From: Burkholderiales bacterium | GTDB taxonomy: Bacteria; Pseudomonadota; Gammaproteobacteria; Burkholderiales; Burkholderiaceae_D | Direction of reading: 5' to 3' | Assembly (NCBI GenBank): GCA_016200895.1 | Contig: JACQDX010000144.1 | Location: 1 to 50,571, forward strand | DNA length: 50,571 nt | Part shown: positions 1-7,933 of the stretch, piece by piece | Layout: each line of letters starts with the position of its first letter | Position numbering within the stretch: position 1 is the stretch's first letter | Made by a program: the position numbers and the translations under genes | The notes under the pieces: model-generated | What the model was told of the DNA's origin: nothing | Seen by the model: the letters and a program-made list of their open reading frames with translations, nothing else | The model's database searches: none

Positions 1-317
1 CAGTGTCCGGTCGCGGCAAATTCCTGGCTGGAGATGATGGTCGACTCTATCCAGAAGCAGTCAAGGAAGCACTGTATGCCGACAAACGCATTGCTGCCGC
101 CATCACAGGCAATTTCCGCATGTCCCTGCTCGATGGTCAGGCCCGCGTCGCCGTCCAGTTAAGACCCGATCATGCCATCCCGGCAGGTGCCGCCGACACT
201 CTGGGCGCAGCACTGGCTGAATATTCATCAGCAACAGCGCACTTCCATTTCTGGCAACATGCAGAATTTCCATTTAACTGCGGCGTCGATTATGAGAGGA
301 AGTTTGCTTATATTTGA
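1..317 (+). CDS. Adenylate-forming ligase family protein, C-terminal fragment
   Basis: Only the last roughly 105 codons are present; the reading frame is open to the left window edge, so the gene starts upstream and the GTG at position 3 is not a credible start. The residues GDDGRLYPEAVKEAL followed by AITGNFRMSL resemble the small C-terminal domain of phenylacetate-CoA-ligase-like AMP-forming enzymes, where a Lys or Arg near this point closes the active site. The family assignment rests on this similarity alone, and the substrate cannot be told. It converges with the response regulator that ends 19 bases downstream on the other strand. Confidence 0.5.
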   Translation, partial: VSGRGKFLAGDDGRLYPEAVKEALYADKRIAAAITGNFRMSLLDGQARVAVQLRPDHAIPAGAADTLGAALAEYSSATAHFHFWQHAEFPFNCGVDYERKFAYI

Positions 318-336
318 GTTTGCGCCAAACCCGGTG

Positions 337-1092
337 TCACATCTGCCTGAACTGATGCTGATAGGCCTGAGACACCGTTAGCCATTCATCTTCTTTCTGC
401 AAACGCAAAGCCAGGCCACCATCACTTCTCTGAACCGTATCTATCGCGCCCACATTGACGATATTGCTGCGGGATATTTGCCAGAATTTATTCTCATCGA
501 GTTGCGCTGCAAGGTCCTTGATGGTGGTGCGGATATAGGCTTCGAGTTTGGCGGTGATGACTTTGGTGTATTTGGAATCAGCGCGAAAGCAAAGCACGTC
601 ACTGACGCTGATGAATCGTATCTGGTTACCGACAGAAGCTTGTATCCAGCGCAGCGCTTCTTGTGGTTTTTTGGCTTGCAGGGCTGACAGGTCAGCCGGT
701 TGTTGTGACAGCCGTTGTTTAAGTCTTTGCACGGCCAGTGCCAGTCTGCCCATATCCAGAGGCTTGAGCAGGTAATCAACCGCGCCCTGATCAAAGGCAT
801 CGACGGCATAATCATTATGGGCTGTCAGGAAGACGATATGGCATGGATGCTGCGCCAGGCGAGCCACGTCTATACCGTTCAGGCCGGGCATGCGCACATC
901 CAGAAAGGCGATATCGGGACGCTGGTCAGCAATGGCTTGCGCGGCTTTGATACCATCGTCAACGCTGGCGATGATGTCCAGCTCAGGCCAGAGCTGTGTC
1001 AATGCATTTTGCAATTCTTGCCGCAAGATCGCTTCGTCTTCGGCGATCAGTACTTTGGGTTTATGACTGATCATACTCAAACTCATGCTCAT
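337..1092 (-). CDS. LytTR-type response regulator (LytR/AlgR family)
   Basis: This 251-residue cytoplasmic protein has an N-terminal receiver domain (about residues 12-128) with acidic pair E18-D19, phospho-acceptor D65 in FLDVRMPG and conserved K110 in YLLKPL. A C-terminal LytTR DNA-binding domain (about 148-250) follows, including FRADSKYTKV and the FWQISRSNIVN stretch typical of that fold. Its ATG overlaps the stop of the histidine kinase by four bases (ATGA), which indicates translational coupling and makes the kinase its cognate partner. A later start at residue 8 (MISHKP) is possible. The regulated genes cannot be read from the sequence; a role controlling the upstream secreted protein of the same operon is only a guess. 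Confidence 0.93.
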   Translation of the reverse strand: MSMSLSMISHKPKVLIAEDEAILRQELQNALTQLWPELDIIASVDDGIKAAQAIADQRPDIAFLDVRMPGLNGIDVARLAQHPCHIVFLTAHNDYAVDAFDQGAVDYLLKPLDMGRLALAVQRLKQRLSQQPADLSALQAKKPQEALRWIQASVGNQIRFISVSDVLCFRADSKYTKVITAKLEAYIRTTIKDLAAQLDENKFWQISRSNIVNVGAIDTVQRSDGGLALRLQKEDEWLTVSQAYQHQFRQM

Positions 1093-2144
1093 GTCAGCTC
1101 ACCTGTTCTGGCTGGCAGAGATATGCTGGCGCACACACCACCAGTATCACGCGGCTGCAATTGCAGTTCTGCCTGTTCACCAAACAAGGCCAACAGTCTT
1201 TCCTGCACATTCAGCAAGCCAATGCCACTACCCAGTTCATCCTGAAAGCCACGGCCATTATCACTGACTTTGATCTGCAATTGCCCGGTCTTGATATGGG
1301 TCCTGATATCTATGCGTACGTCGCCGGGCTGGGGTTCTATGCCATGCTTGATCGCGTTTTCTACCAGGCTCATGACCGCCAGCGGCGGGACCAGGCAGGC
1401 CCGGACTTCATCCGTGGCATGCACAGAAAACTGGAAGCGTGCGCCCAGGCGTATCTGGAAGATTTGCAGATAGGCAGCGGCCCTGTCCAGCTCTTGCCCC
1501 AGCGTAGTGGTGCTCAGGCGCATGTCAGGCATAGCGGCCCGCAGGTAGGCGATGAGGTGGTTCAGCATCTGCTCAGCCATTGCAGCATCCTGATGTATCA
1601 GGGCGCGAGTATTGGCCAGGGTGTTGAACAGGAAATGCGGTTCTATCTGGCCCTGAAGCGCGGCCAGCCTGGCTTCCAGCATTTGCCTCTCCATTTTGTG
1701 CTTGCTGGCTTCAGCAGCAAGGCTGGCCTGGGTGCGACGCCTGATCTCCAGGTCTATGGCTGCGGGTAAGATGGTGGCAAATATAAATACCAAGATGACC
1801 GCAGGCAGCAACCAGTTGGCATGGCCTGTGGTCATCGCTGGCCAGAATACGGCGTCTGCTTTAAGACCTGCAAACAATGCCAGCAACATGGACAAGACCA
1901 CGATAGCCCAGCGTTGACTGGCATGTTTGAACCAAACAATTTTTTGCGACAGACATAAGCCAGTTTGCGCCAGAGTATAAGCCAACAAGATAGCCAGGCT
2001 ATCTGCCAACCAGGCCGAGCGGCTGACACCAAAGTTTACATAGACTAGCAAACCCAGCACTGCCAAAATGGGTAACAGCGGCCATGCAGCACTGTTGTCG
2101 GCAGCCTTTTTATCTTGGTGATGTGTCGTAATGTCTGTGTGCAT
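1089..2144 (-). CDS. LytS-type sensor histidine kinase (His_kinase family)
   Basis: This 351-residue inner-membrane kinase has four predicted membrane segments (about residues 21-39, 46-66, 78-96 and 110-130), a short coiled linker, and the His_kinase/HATPase pair found with LytTR regulators. The phospho-accepting histidine is H170 in QIEPHFLFNT; the ATPase motifs VENAIKHG (261-268) and DNGRGF (295-300) are intact. There is no large periplasmic domain, so the signal is probably sensed within the membrane or through a partner. The gene lies five bases downstream of the secreted-protein gene and overlaps the response regulator, so the three form one transcription unit. Confidence 0.93.
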   Translation of the reverse strand: MHTDITTHHQDKKAADNSAAWPLLPILAVLGLLVYVNFGVSRSAWLADSLAILLAYTLAQTGLCLSQKIVWFKHASQRWAIVVLSMLLALFAGLKADAVFWPAMTTGHANWLLPAVILVFIFATILPAAIDLEIRRRTQASLAAEASKHKMERQMLEARLAALQGQIEPHFLFNTLANTRALIHQDAAMAEQMLNHLIAYLRAAMPDMRLSTTTLGQELDRAAAYLQIFQIRLGARFQFSVHATDEVRACLVPPLAVMSLVENAIKHGIEPQPGDVRIDIRTHIKTGQLQIKVSDNGRGFQDELGSGIGLLNVQERLLALFGEQAELQLQPRDTGGVCASISLPARTGELT

Positions 2145-2149
2145 CAGTT

Positions 2150-2752
2150 TTATTCAGAGAAATTCAGGTTTTGCATGGTAGTCGTTGCAGAGCCCATACT
2201 TATTTTATTGGCGATGGGCTTGCTTTCTGGAATCGGGTTACTGGTTTGCGCCTCTGTAAAACTCAAACCCTTGATGAATAATTTACCCTTGTCCCTGACC
2301 CCAACACCGAGCTCGATTTTTTGTGCATTGGCATTCACACTTAATCTTACCCTGACTGCTTCCCAATCTGAACTCTTGCGCGCCCAAGAGGATGCGATCG
2401 AGGTATTGCCCTTTTCATCGGTAGTGCGTATCCAGAATTCGTAACCTCCAAGATCGCCGACATGCAGGGCAGATGCCGTAAACATCATAACTTTTCCACG
2501 ATATGCGCTTGCGTCTACCACTTGGGTGATAGCGGCAAAATCATCGGCAGCCGTATCTTTTGCTGCGATGAAGAAAGCGGGTTGTTCTTTAGTACCTTGT
2601 GACTCATCCAGACCACTTTCATAATGGGTGGCAATCGCACCATTTCCTACCCAGCCTTTGGGGATACCCGTCTTGACTGCACCTGCGAAAGAATAATTGA
2701 CAGCAAATGCGACCAAGGGTGCGGCGATTAAGATTTTCCAGTGTTTCATCAT
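2150..2752 (-). CDS. Secreted protein of unknown function, first gene of the kinase-regulator operon
   Basis: I do not recognise a named family. The chosen start (tandem ATG codons at 2752 and 2749) sits behind a GGAG motif and gives a signal peptide, MMKHWKILIAAPLVAFA, with likely cleavage after SFA or AGA. An upstream in-frame start at 2800 lacks that fit. The mature part of about 175 residues contains a beta-rich stretch (DASAYRGKVMMFTASALH ... YEFWIRTTDEKG ... KIELGVGVRDKGKLFIKG) that resembles a galactose-binding, carbohydrate-module-like jelly roll. It is five bases upstream of the LytS-type kinase, so it may be periplasmic or exported and tied to that signalling pair (inference). Confidence 0.75.
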   Translation of the reverse strand: MMKHWKILIAAPLVAFAVNYSFAGAVKTGIPKGWVGNGAIATHYESGLDESQGTKEQPAFFIAAKDTAADDFAAITQVVDASAYRGKVMMFTASALHVGDLGGYEFWIRTTDEKGNTSIASSWARKSSDWEAVRVRLSVNANAQKIELGVGVRDKGKLFIKGLSFTEAQTSNPIPESKPIANKISMGSATTTMQNLNFSE

Positions 2753-3098
2753 CGTTACTCCATAAGGGTTGTTGATGATGTGCAATATACGGATGAACAA
2801 GTTTAACTTCCTTCGCTTTGCGATTGCGGACCCGTCATTGCCGATAAATGGCGGGAAATTTCTGATGAATGGACGTGATAAAAATAGTTTTTATGCATGG
2901 CCTCCAGAATGAGACAAGTGAATTGACCATAGCATGGGAAATGACGATACTGCCAACTTTGTATTTCATTTCCAAAGGCGCAGTTTAAGTCAGTAAATGC
3001 AGTGAGTAAATGCGGCGATTAAATACGCTGAGTATATGTGATGAATATATGTGCGCCCTTCTGGCTGATCTGCCATTTTAAGTTTAAGGAAAGTCCTG
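2753..3098. other. Divergent intergenic region
   Basis: This 346-base gap separates two divergently transcribed genes and must hold both promoters, though no convincing -35/-10 pair stands out. Its right part holds a five-unit 13-bp tandem repeat, described separately, ending about 40 bases before the GTG start of the membrane-protein gene. Confidence 0.6.
2992..3056 (+). repeat. Five imperfect 13-bp tandem repeats
   Basis: The units start at 2992, 3005, 3018, 3031 and 3044, each exactly 13 bases. The first two read AGTAAATGCAGTG and AGTAAATGCGGCG; later ones decay to ATTAAATACGCTG, AGTATATGTGATG and AATATATGTGCGC. The core TAAATGC drifts to TATATGT towards the gene. The array ends 42 bases before the GTG start at 3099, so it could be an array of regulator-binding sites or a slippage-prone spacer. 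A 13-bp period is not an integral number of helical turns. Confidence 0.8.
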
Positions 3099-4793
3099 GT
3101 GCGAGTCTTCTATCAATTCGATTATGATGCACTGCCCCGTAACGTCAAAAAGCATTTGATCAGATCGGTCAGAAACCCCGACTTTCTGGTGCACGGGCAG
3201 GTGATGTCCAGTATGGGTTGGTACTTGCTGCATGGCTTTATTCTGACAGTATGCACTTTCATTATTTATCTGCTGGCGGCATCCAACTTTGGCAATCCCT
3301 TGCAAGATAAGGCATGGAAAGACACTGGTTTACTCTTCTGGTATGCCGTACTGTTTCTGGGCGTAGTGTATACAGCGCATGCGATTTGGCAACGCGTGCA
3401 ATTGAGCACAAAATTTCGCTTTCGTCCTGGATGGTATTTATTCCCCTTGGCACTGGTTGATATGCGCAGCAGTAAAATTGCCGTGCATGATCTGGCGCAA
3501 CTGCGTAAGCTGGAATCCAGGCATGACGAGCAAAATGGTAAATATAAGAGGACTGTTTTTTCTTTCATCTTTTATGATGGTTCACAAAAAAACCTGATTA
3601 TCAGCAATTTGAGCCAGGCTGAAGCTGCGCTGCAAAAATTTAATGTCTACAAATCTAAAGCGCGGGAGGCGTTTCATCAACGTGATATCGCCAGCCTGTA
3701 TGGATACGACCCTTTGTTGGACGTGCGAAAAAACAAGTGGAAAGATGCATTGGGCCATTCAGGCAAGAATAAGCAAGTTCTGAAGCTGTCGAGCTATCTA
3801 AAGTTACCTCTGTTGTTAATCATGCTGGCGACAGTTCTGGCTGCCCTGTTCTGGTATGGCAGAAATGCAGTTGCTGACAAGAAGATGTATCTGCATGCAA
3901 AACAGCAACAGACAGAAAATGCCTATCTCGGCTACATTGCCCATGGCAAATTCAAAGTGACGGAGATGCAGGAAGAACTGCCCAGGGTGCTGTTCAAGGA
4001 AGCACTCAATGACAACTCCGTCACGCATTTGCGCAAGCTAAAGACACGCTTTCCGCATGCAGATATTTTGCCGGAAGTTGAAGAAGAAATTCATATGCTG
4101 TATTTCAATGCCTTGCAAAAATTCAAAGCACAGGCCGTCAACGCGGACGCTAAATTATTGCGCTCTGTCGAGTCGCTGCTAAAATTCTCTGAAGAGCATG
4201 ACGATCCTAATGTCCATATCAAATTTACGCGGCCTACGGCCACAGAATTAGGGCAACTGGATGCCAGTCTGAAGAGCCGTGAAAAGACCATCAAGGATAA
4301 AAAAATAGTCCCGGTAGCAAATTATTTTTCAGATAACAGCGTTGCTGCCAGGGAAGCGCGCATCGCCAACAATATCAGCAAAGCGTTTTCCAGCATTTTC
4401 CCCAGTGATATTTTGAGTTTTAGTGCTGCAACCGATGTGAATGCCAACAGGCCTTCGCTAGAAATCACTTATCAGGTAGAACCATCTGGCAAGCTGCTTG
4501 CATCTGCCAACACGAACGAGGTTTATGCCGGTCTGAACCTACGCTTCAATACGGCTATTGTGATACCTGAAAGTAAAGACCGTTGGAAATTTAATTTGCA
4601 GGTAAACACGCCTGATTACCCGAATACTCCCTACATTAAATCCAGCTTGAATCCCACCGAGGAACCTGCGCAAAGCCAGACCTATACAAGTATGGCAACG
4701 CGTGCTTTTGATGAACTGGAAGAGAAGATCAACCAAACGATGTTCAGGCCAGATAACGCTGTTTATCTCAAACAGCAGAAAAACAAGATTTAG
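3099..4793 (+). CDS. Unrecognised three-span inner-membrane protein
   Basis: This 564-residue protein matches no family I can name. The GTG start is supported by AAGGA eight bases upstream. Membrane segments lie at about residues 40-62, 76-97 and 234-254. Between the second and third is a cytoplasmic basic region containing a possible PH-like beta stretch (KRTVFSFIFYDGSQKNLIISN). After the third segment there is a long, probably periplasmic region of about 300 residues, with helical character to about 400 and a beta-rich end rich in Asn, Ser and Thr. It ends just before a strong hairpin. It could be a stress or envelope protein, but no function can be assigned. Confidence 0.8.
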   Translation: MRVFYQFDYDALPRNVKKHLIRSVRNPDFLVHGQVMSSMGWYLLHGFILTVCTFIIYLLAASNFGNPLQDKAWKDTGLLFWYAVLFLGVVYTAHAIWQRVQLSTKFRFRPGWYLFPLALVDMRSSKIAVHDLAQLRKLESRHDEQNGKYKRTVFSFIFYDGSQKNLIISNLSQAEAALQKFNVYKSKAREAFHQRDIASLYGYDPLLDVRKNKWKDALGHSGKNKQVLKLSSYLKLPLLLIMLATVLAALFWYGRNAVADKKMYLHAKQQQTENAYLGYIAHGKFKVTEMQEELPRVLFKEALNDNSVTHLRKLKTRFPHADILPEVEEEIHMLYFNALQKFKAQAVNADAKLLRSVESLLKFSEEHDDPNVHIKFTRPTATELGQLDASLKSREKTIKDKKIVPVANYFSDNSVAAREARIANNISKAFSSIFPSDILSFSAATDVNANRPSLEITYQVEPSGKLLASANTNEVYAGLNLRFNTAIVIPESKDRWKFNLQVNTPDYPNTPYIKSSLNPTEEPAQSQTYTSMATRAFDELEEKINQTMFRPDNAVYLKQQKNKI

Positions 4794-4832
4794 TTGATCA
4801 ACCTGCATTCGGCCTGCGTTCTGTCTGATATA

Positions 4833-4865
4833 AAGCTTTGCGGCACAGTCTGTGCCGCAAAGCTT
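4833..4865. terminator. Perfect 15-bp stem-loop between convergent genes
   Basis: The arms AAGCTTTGCGGCACA (4833-4847) and its exact reverse complement (4851-4865) enclose a three-base loop. It lies between the membrane-protein gene ending at 4793 and the NADH dehydrogenase gene ending at 4899, so it can serve both as a terminator. T-rich sequence follows only on the minus-strand side. Confidence 0.75.
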
Positions 4866-4898
4866 GGAACACACCACCAGGAAATCAATCAATACGCA

Positions 4899-6227
4899 TC
4901 AGTGCAGCTTGATACGAGGATTACGCACCCTGTCTATGGTCTCTGCCCAGGTGGACAACCAAGTATGAAACAAGCCATTCACCGCTACCTGATGATGTTT
5001 GTGCAAAGACCAGTACATCCATTTTGCCAGTGTACCTTCTATAAAGACTGAACCGCTGGCAATGGCACCCATGAGGCTGCCGACAGTGCTGTAATTACCC
5101 AGCGATACCAGTGAACCATGGTCTTTGTAGGTAAATTCCAGCAATGACTTGCCTTGCAACTGACGTACCAGTGACTTGGCCAGCGTGCTGGCTTGCTGAT
5201 GGGCAGATTGGGCACGGGGTGGCACATTTGGCAAGCCCTCGCCTTGCGGGCAGGCACAACAATCACCAAGTGCAAAAATCGATGGGTCCCGTGTAGTTTG
5301 CAAATTGCGGTTGACGACCAGTTGGTTAATGCGATTACACTCCAGCCCGTCAAGGTCTTTTAAAAATTCGGGAGCTTTGATACCTGCTGCCCACACCACG
5401 ATACCGCTGGGGATAAATTTGCCGCTGGCCATTTGCACGCCTGCCTTGGAGACTTCAACCACTTTTTCATTGGTATGCACTTCGATGGCAATGCTGCGCA
5501 ATTCACGAGCGACTGATTCTGACAGGCGCTCAGGCAACATTTGCAGCAGGCGCGGCGCAGCATCGACGATGACGATCTTCAAATCTTTTTCTGGATGGAA
5601 GTTGAGCAGACCATAGCTCGACAATATCTTGGTGGTCATGTGCAGCTCTGCCGCCAGCTCTACGCCGGTCGCACCGCCACCTATGATGGTAACGGTAAAA
5701 CGCCCTTCACCTGCAGCCTGAGCCTGGGTCTGTGCGCGCAGACAGCAATTAATGAGTTTTTGATGGAAGCGCTCTGCCGCTGCCAGTGAATCAAGCATGA
5801 TGCTGTTCTCACGTGCACCGGGCGTACCGAAGTCATTGGTCTGGCTGCCCAGGGCGATGACCAGGTTGTCATAGGATATAGCCTGGCGTGGCAATAGCTC
5901 TATGCCATTTTCATCCAGGGTGGGGGCTAGGTAGATTTCCTTCTTGTCACGTGAGAGTCCGTCCATGCGCCCCAAACGGAAATCAAAATGATTGGAACGT
6001 GCCAGGGCAAAGTATTCGCGCTCGTCAGCATGGCTGTCGAGAGTGCCTGCAGCAACCTGGTGTAATAAAGGTTTCCACAAATGGGTACGGCTGGCATCGA
6101 CCAGCGTAATGACTGCCTTGCCGCGCTTACCTAATTTCTTGCCCAGACGCACCGCCAACTCCAGCCCGCCTGCACCACCGCCAACGATGGTAATTCTATG
6201 TACTGCCTCCTTGTTTTGCGTGTTCAC
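4899..6227 (-). CDS. ndh: Type II NADH dehydrogenase (NDH-2)
   Basis: The 442-residue protein is a single-subunit, non-proton-pumping NADH:quinone oxidoreductase that binds FAD and sits on the inner face of the membrane. It has two dinucleotide-binding motifs: an N-terminal IVGGGAGGLELA at about residues 14-25 for FAD, and TIIGGGATGVELAAEL in the middle for NADH. The FAD-contacting FALGDCCACP region and the C-terminal amphipathic part (ASGSVFIEGTLAKWMYWSLHKHHQ) are also typical. The length fits the family (about 430-440). It is transcribed divergently from dusB and has no operon partner. Confidence 0.93.
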   Translation of the reverse strand: MNTQNKEAVHRITIVGGGAGGLELAVRLGKKLGKRGKAVITLVDASRTHLWKPLLHQVAAGTLDSHADEREYFALARSNHFDFRLGRMDGLSRDKKEIYLAPTLDENGIELLPRQAISYDNLVIALGSQTNDFGTPGARENSIMLDSLAAAERFHQKLINCCLRAQTQAQAAGEGRFTVTIIGGGATGVELAAELHMTTKILSSYGLLNFHPEKDLKIVIVDAAPRLLQMLPERLSESVARELRSIAIEVHTNEKVVEVSKAGVQMASGKFIPSGIVVWAAGIKAPEFLKDLDGLECNRINQLVVNRNLQTTRDPSIFALGDCCACPQGEGLPNVPPRAQSAHQQASTLAKSLVRQLQGKSLLEFTYKDHGSLVSLGNYSTVGSLMGAIASGSVFIEGTLAKWMYWSLHKHHQVAVNGLFHTWLSTWAETIDRVRNPRIKLH

Positions 6228-6548
6228 GACGACTCCCTTAATATAAAAAATGTATTCCCTTGGCGGCGATCAATCAATCAGGGCCACGGGAATGCACTTT
6301 TGTCAGGAGCCTGTAAGACAAATAGTGATTAGAGTATACACATATGGAGAGCAGTATTGGTTGATATCTCACCTACTACAGTAATTTAGAAATGCAAGTC
6401 TAAAGCCTCTTGTTTTGCTAGATTTACACTATCGTTTCAGCATGTCATATAGGTAAAAATATTCCTTACGAGTGGTAACGATTTTGCCAAATATTTAGGC
6501 AGGATTCAGGTAGAATAGCGCTTCTTCGAATTTCCCCCTTCCCTGATC
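6228..6548. other. Divergent intergenic region ndh / dusB
   Basis: These 321 bases separate the starts of ndh and dusB. They are A/T-rich in the centre and must contain both promoters. I see a short direct repeat GATCAATCAATCA just upstream of ndh but no clear operator or riboswitch. No coding sequence is apparent. Confidence 0.5.
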
Positions 6549-7559
6549 GTGCAAATCGGCTCTTATGTGCTGCGTAATAATATTTTTGTTGCTCCCATGG
6601 CTGGTGTGACTGACAGGCCTTTCCGTCAGTTGTGCAAAGAACTGGGCGCGGGTTATGCTGTGTCTGAAATGGCGGCGTCCAATCCCAAACTCTGGGAAAC
6701 AGAAAAATCCACGCGCCGTACCAACCATGAAGGTGAGATGGAACCCAAGGCCGTGCAGATTGCCGGCGCAGACCCACACATGCTGGCTGAATGTGCCAAA
6801 CATAATGTTGACAAAGGTGCGCAAATCATCGACATCAACATGGGTTGCCCAGTCAAGAAAGTCTGTAATGCCTGGTGTGGCTCTGCCTTGTTGCAGCATG
6901 AAAACCTGGTCGGACAGATACTGGATGCGGTAGTCGGCGCAGTTGATGTGCCGGTGACGCTGAAGTTTCGCACTGGCTGGGACAGGGCCAATAAAAATGC
7001 ACTGAACATTGCCCGCATGGCAGAATCGGCTGGCATACAAATGCTGACCCTGCATGGGCGCACACGCGCCGATGGCTATAAAGGTGATGCCGAATATGAC
7101 ACCATTGCTGCCGTCAAGGCTGCAGTGAATATCCCCGTAGTTGCCAATGGCGACATCACGACACCGGAAAAAGCCAAATATGTATTAGAGGTCACCGGTG
7201 CGGATGCCATCATGATAGGCCGGGCGGCGCAAGGCCGGCCATGGATCTTTCGCGAGATCGAGCACTTCCTTCTTACCGGACTACACTTACCTGCCCCACT
7301 GATTTCTGAAGTTCGTGAACTCATGGATGCCCATTTGAAAGAGCACTATGCCTTCTATGGTGACTATCTTGGCGTACGAACGGCACGCAAACACATAGGC
7401 TGGTATGTGCAAGACCTGGTAGGTGGTGAAGATTTCCGGCAACAAATGAACTTATTGACGGACTGTGATGAACAACTTGCCGCCGTCAGCAGTTTTTTTG
7501 ATCACATGGCTGGGGAGCGGTTACAATACCGCCCCTTTGAAGAAAAACTGGCAGCATAA
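6549..7559 (+). CDS. dusB: tRNA-dihydrouridine synthase B
   Basis: This 336-residue FMN- and NADPH-dependent enzyme reduces uridine to dihydrouridine in the tRNA D-loop. The start is GTG, giving the typical DusB opening IGSYVLRNNIFVAPMAGVTD. The catalytic cysteine motif NMGCPVKKV is present, and FMN/phosphate-binding elements appear as LTLHGRTR, VANGDI and GADAIMIGRAAQGRPW. The length is normal. It is followed 93 bases later by fis, the dusB-fis arrangement conserved across gamma- and betaproteobacteria, so the two are probably co-transcribed. Confidence 0.95.
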   Translation: MQIGSYVLRNNIFVAPMAGVTDRPFRQLCKELGAGYAVSEMAASNPKLWETEKSTRRTNHEGEMEPKAVQIAGADPHMLAECAKHNVDKGAQIIDINMGCPVKKVCNAWCGSALLQHENLVGQILDAVVGAVDVPVTLKFRTGWDRANKNALNIARMAESAGIQMLTLHGRTRADGYKGDAEYDTIAAVKAAVNIPVVANGDITTPEKAKYVLEVTGADAIMIGRAAQGRPWIFREIEHFLLTGLHLPAPLISEVRELMDAHLKEHYAFYGDYLGVRTARKHIGWYVQDLVGGEDFRQQMNLLTDCDEQLAAVSSFFDHMAGERLQYRPFEEKLAA

Positions 7560-7652
7560 GACAAAGCACTTTTACAAAAAATAAATTGTCTTACCGTCCA
7601 TGAACTGTGGACTACCCGCCGCCTGGCATAACCGAACAGTGATAAAAACAGC

Positions 7653-7886
7653 ATGAGCAAAGATAGCATCCAAGACGCCGTCCACAAAAACCTGGAAAAG
7701 TATTTCCGTGACCTGGGCGAGCAACCCGCATCCAATATTTACGACATGGTCGTGTTAGCCGTTGAAAAACCTATGCTGGAAATGGTCATGACGCGCGCAT
7801 CAAGCAACCAGTCACAAGCCGCCGATATGTTGGGCATTAACCGGAATACCTTGCGCAAGAAATTGCAGCAGCACGGTTTGCTCTGA
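7653..7886 (+). CDS. fis: Fis-family DNA-binding protein
   Basis: This 77-residue nucleoid-associated protein dimerises through its N-terminal helices and bends DNA through a C-terminal helix-turn-helix. The helix-turn-helix is evident in NQSQAADMLGINRNTLRKKL at residues 52-71. The protein is shorter than the 98-residue enterobacterial Fis because it lacks the flexible N-terminal arm, as is usual in Burkholderiales. It follows dusB and precedes purH by 47 bases. Roles in rRNA promoter activation and recombination are known for the family but not shown here. Confidence 0.95.
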   Translation: MSKDSIQDAVHKNLEKYFRDLGEQPASNIYDMVVLAVEKPMLEMVMTRASSNQSQAADMLGINRNTLRKKLQQHGLL

Positions 7887-7933
7887 CCCATCCGCGAGGC
7901 TTGACACCGATTTCCTTACTCATATCAAAAATC

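Noticed and set aside
2992..3056. CRISPR-like array
   Set aside because: The units are contiguous and only 13 bases with no spacers, so this is a simple tandem repeat.
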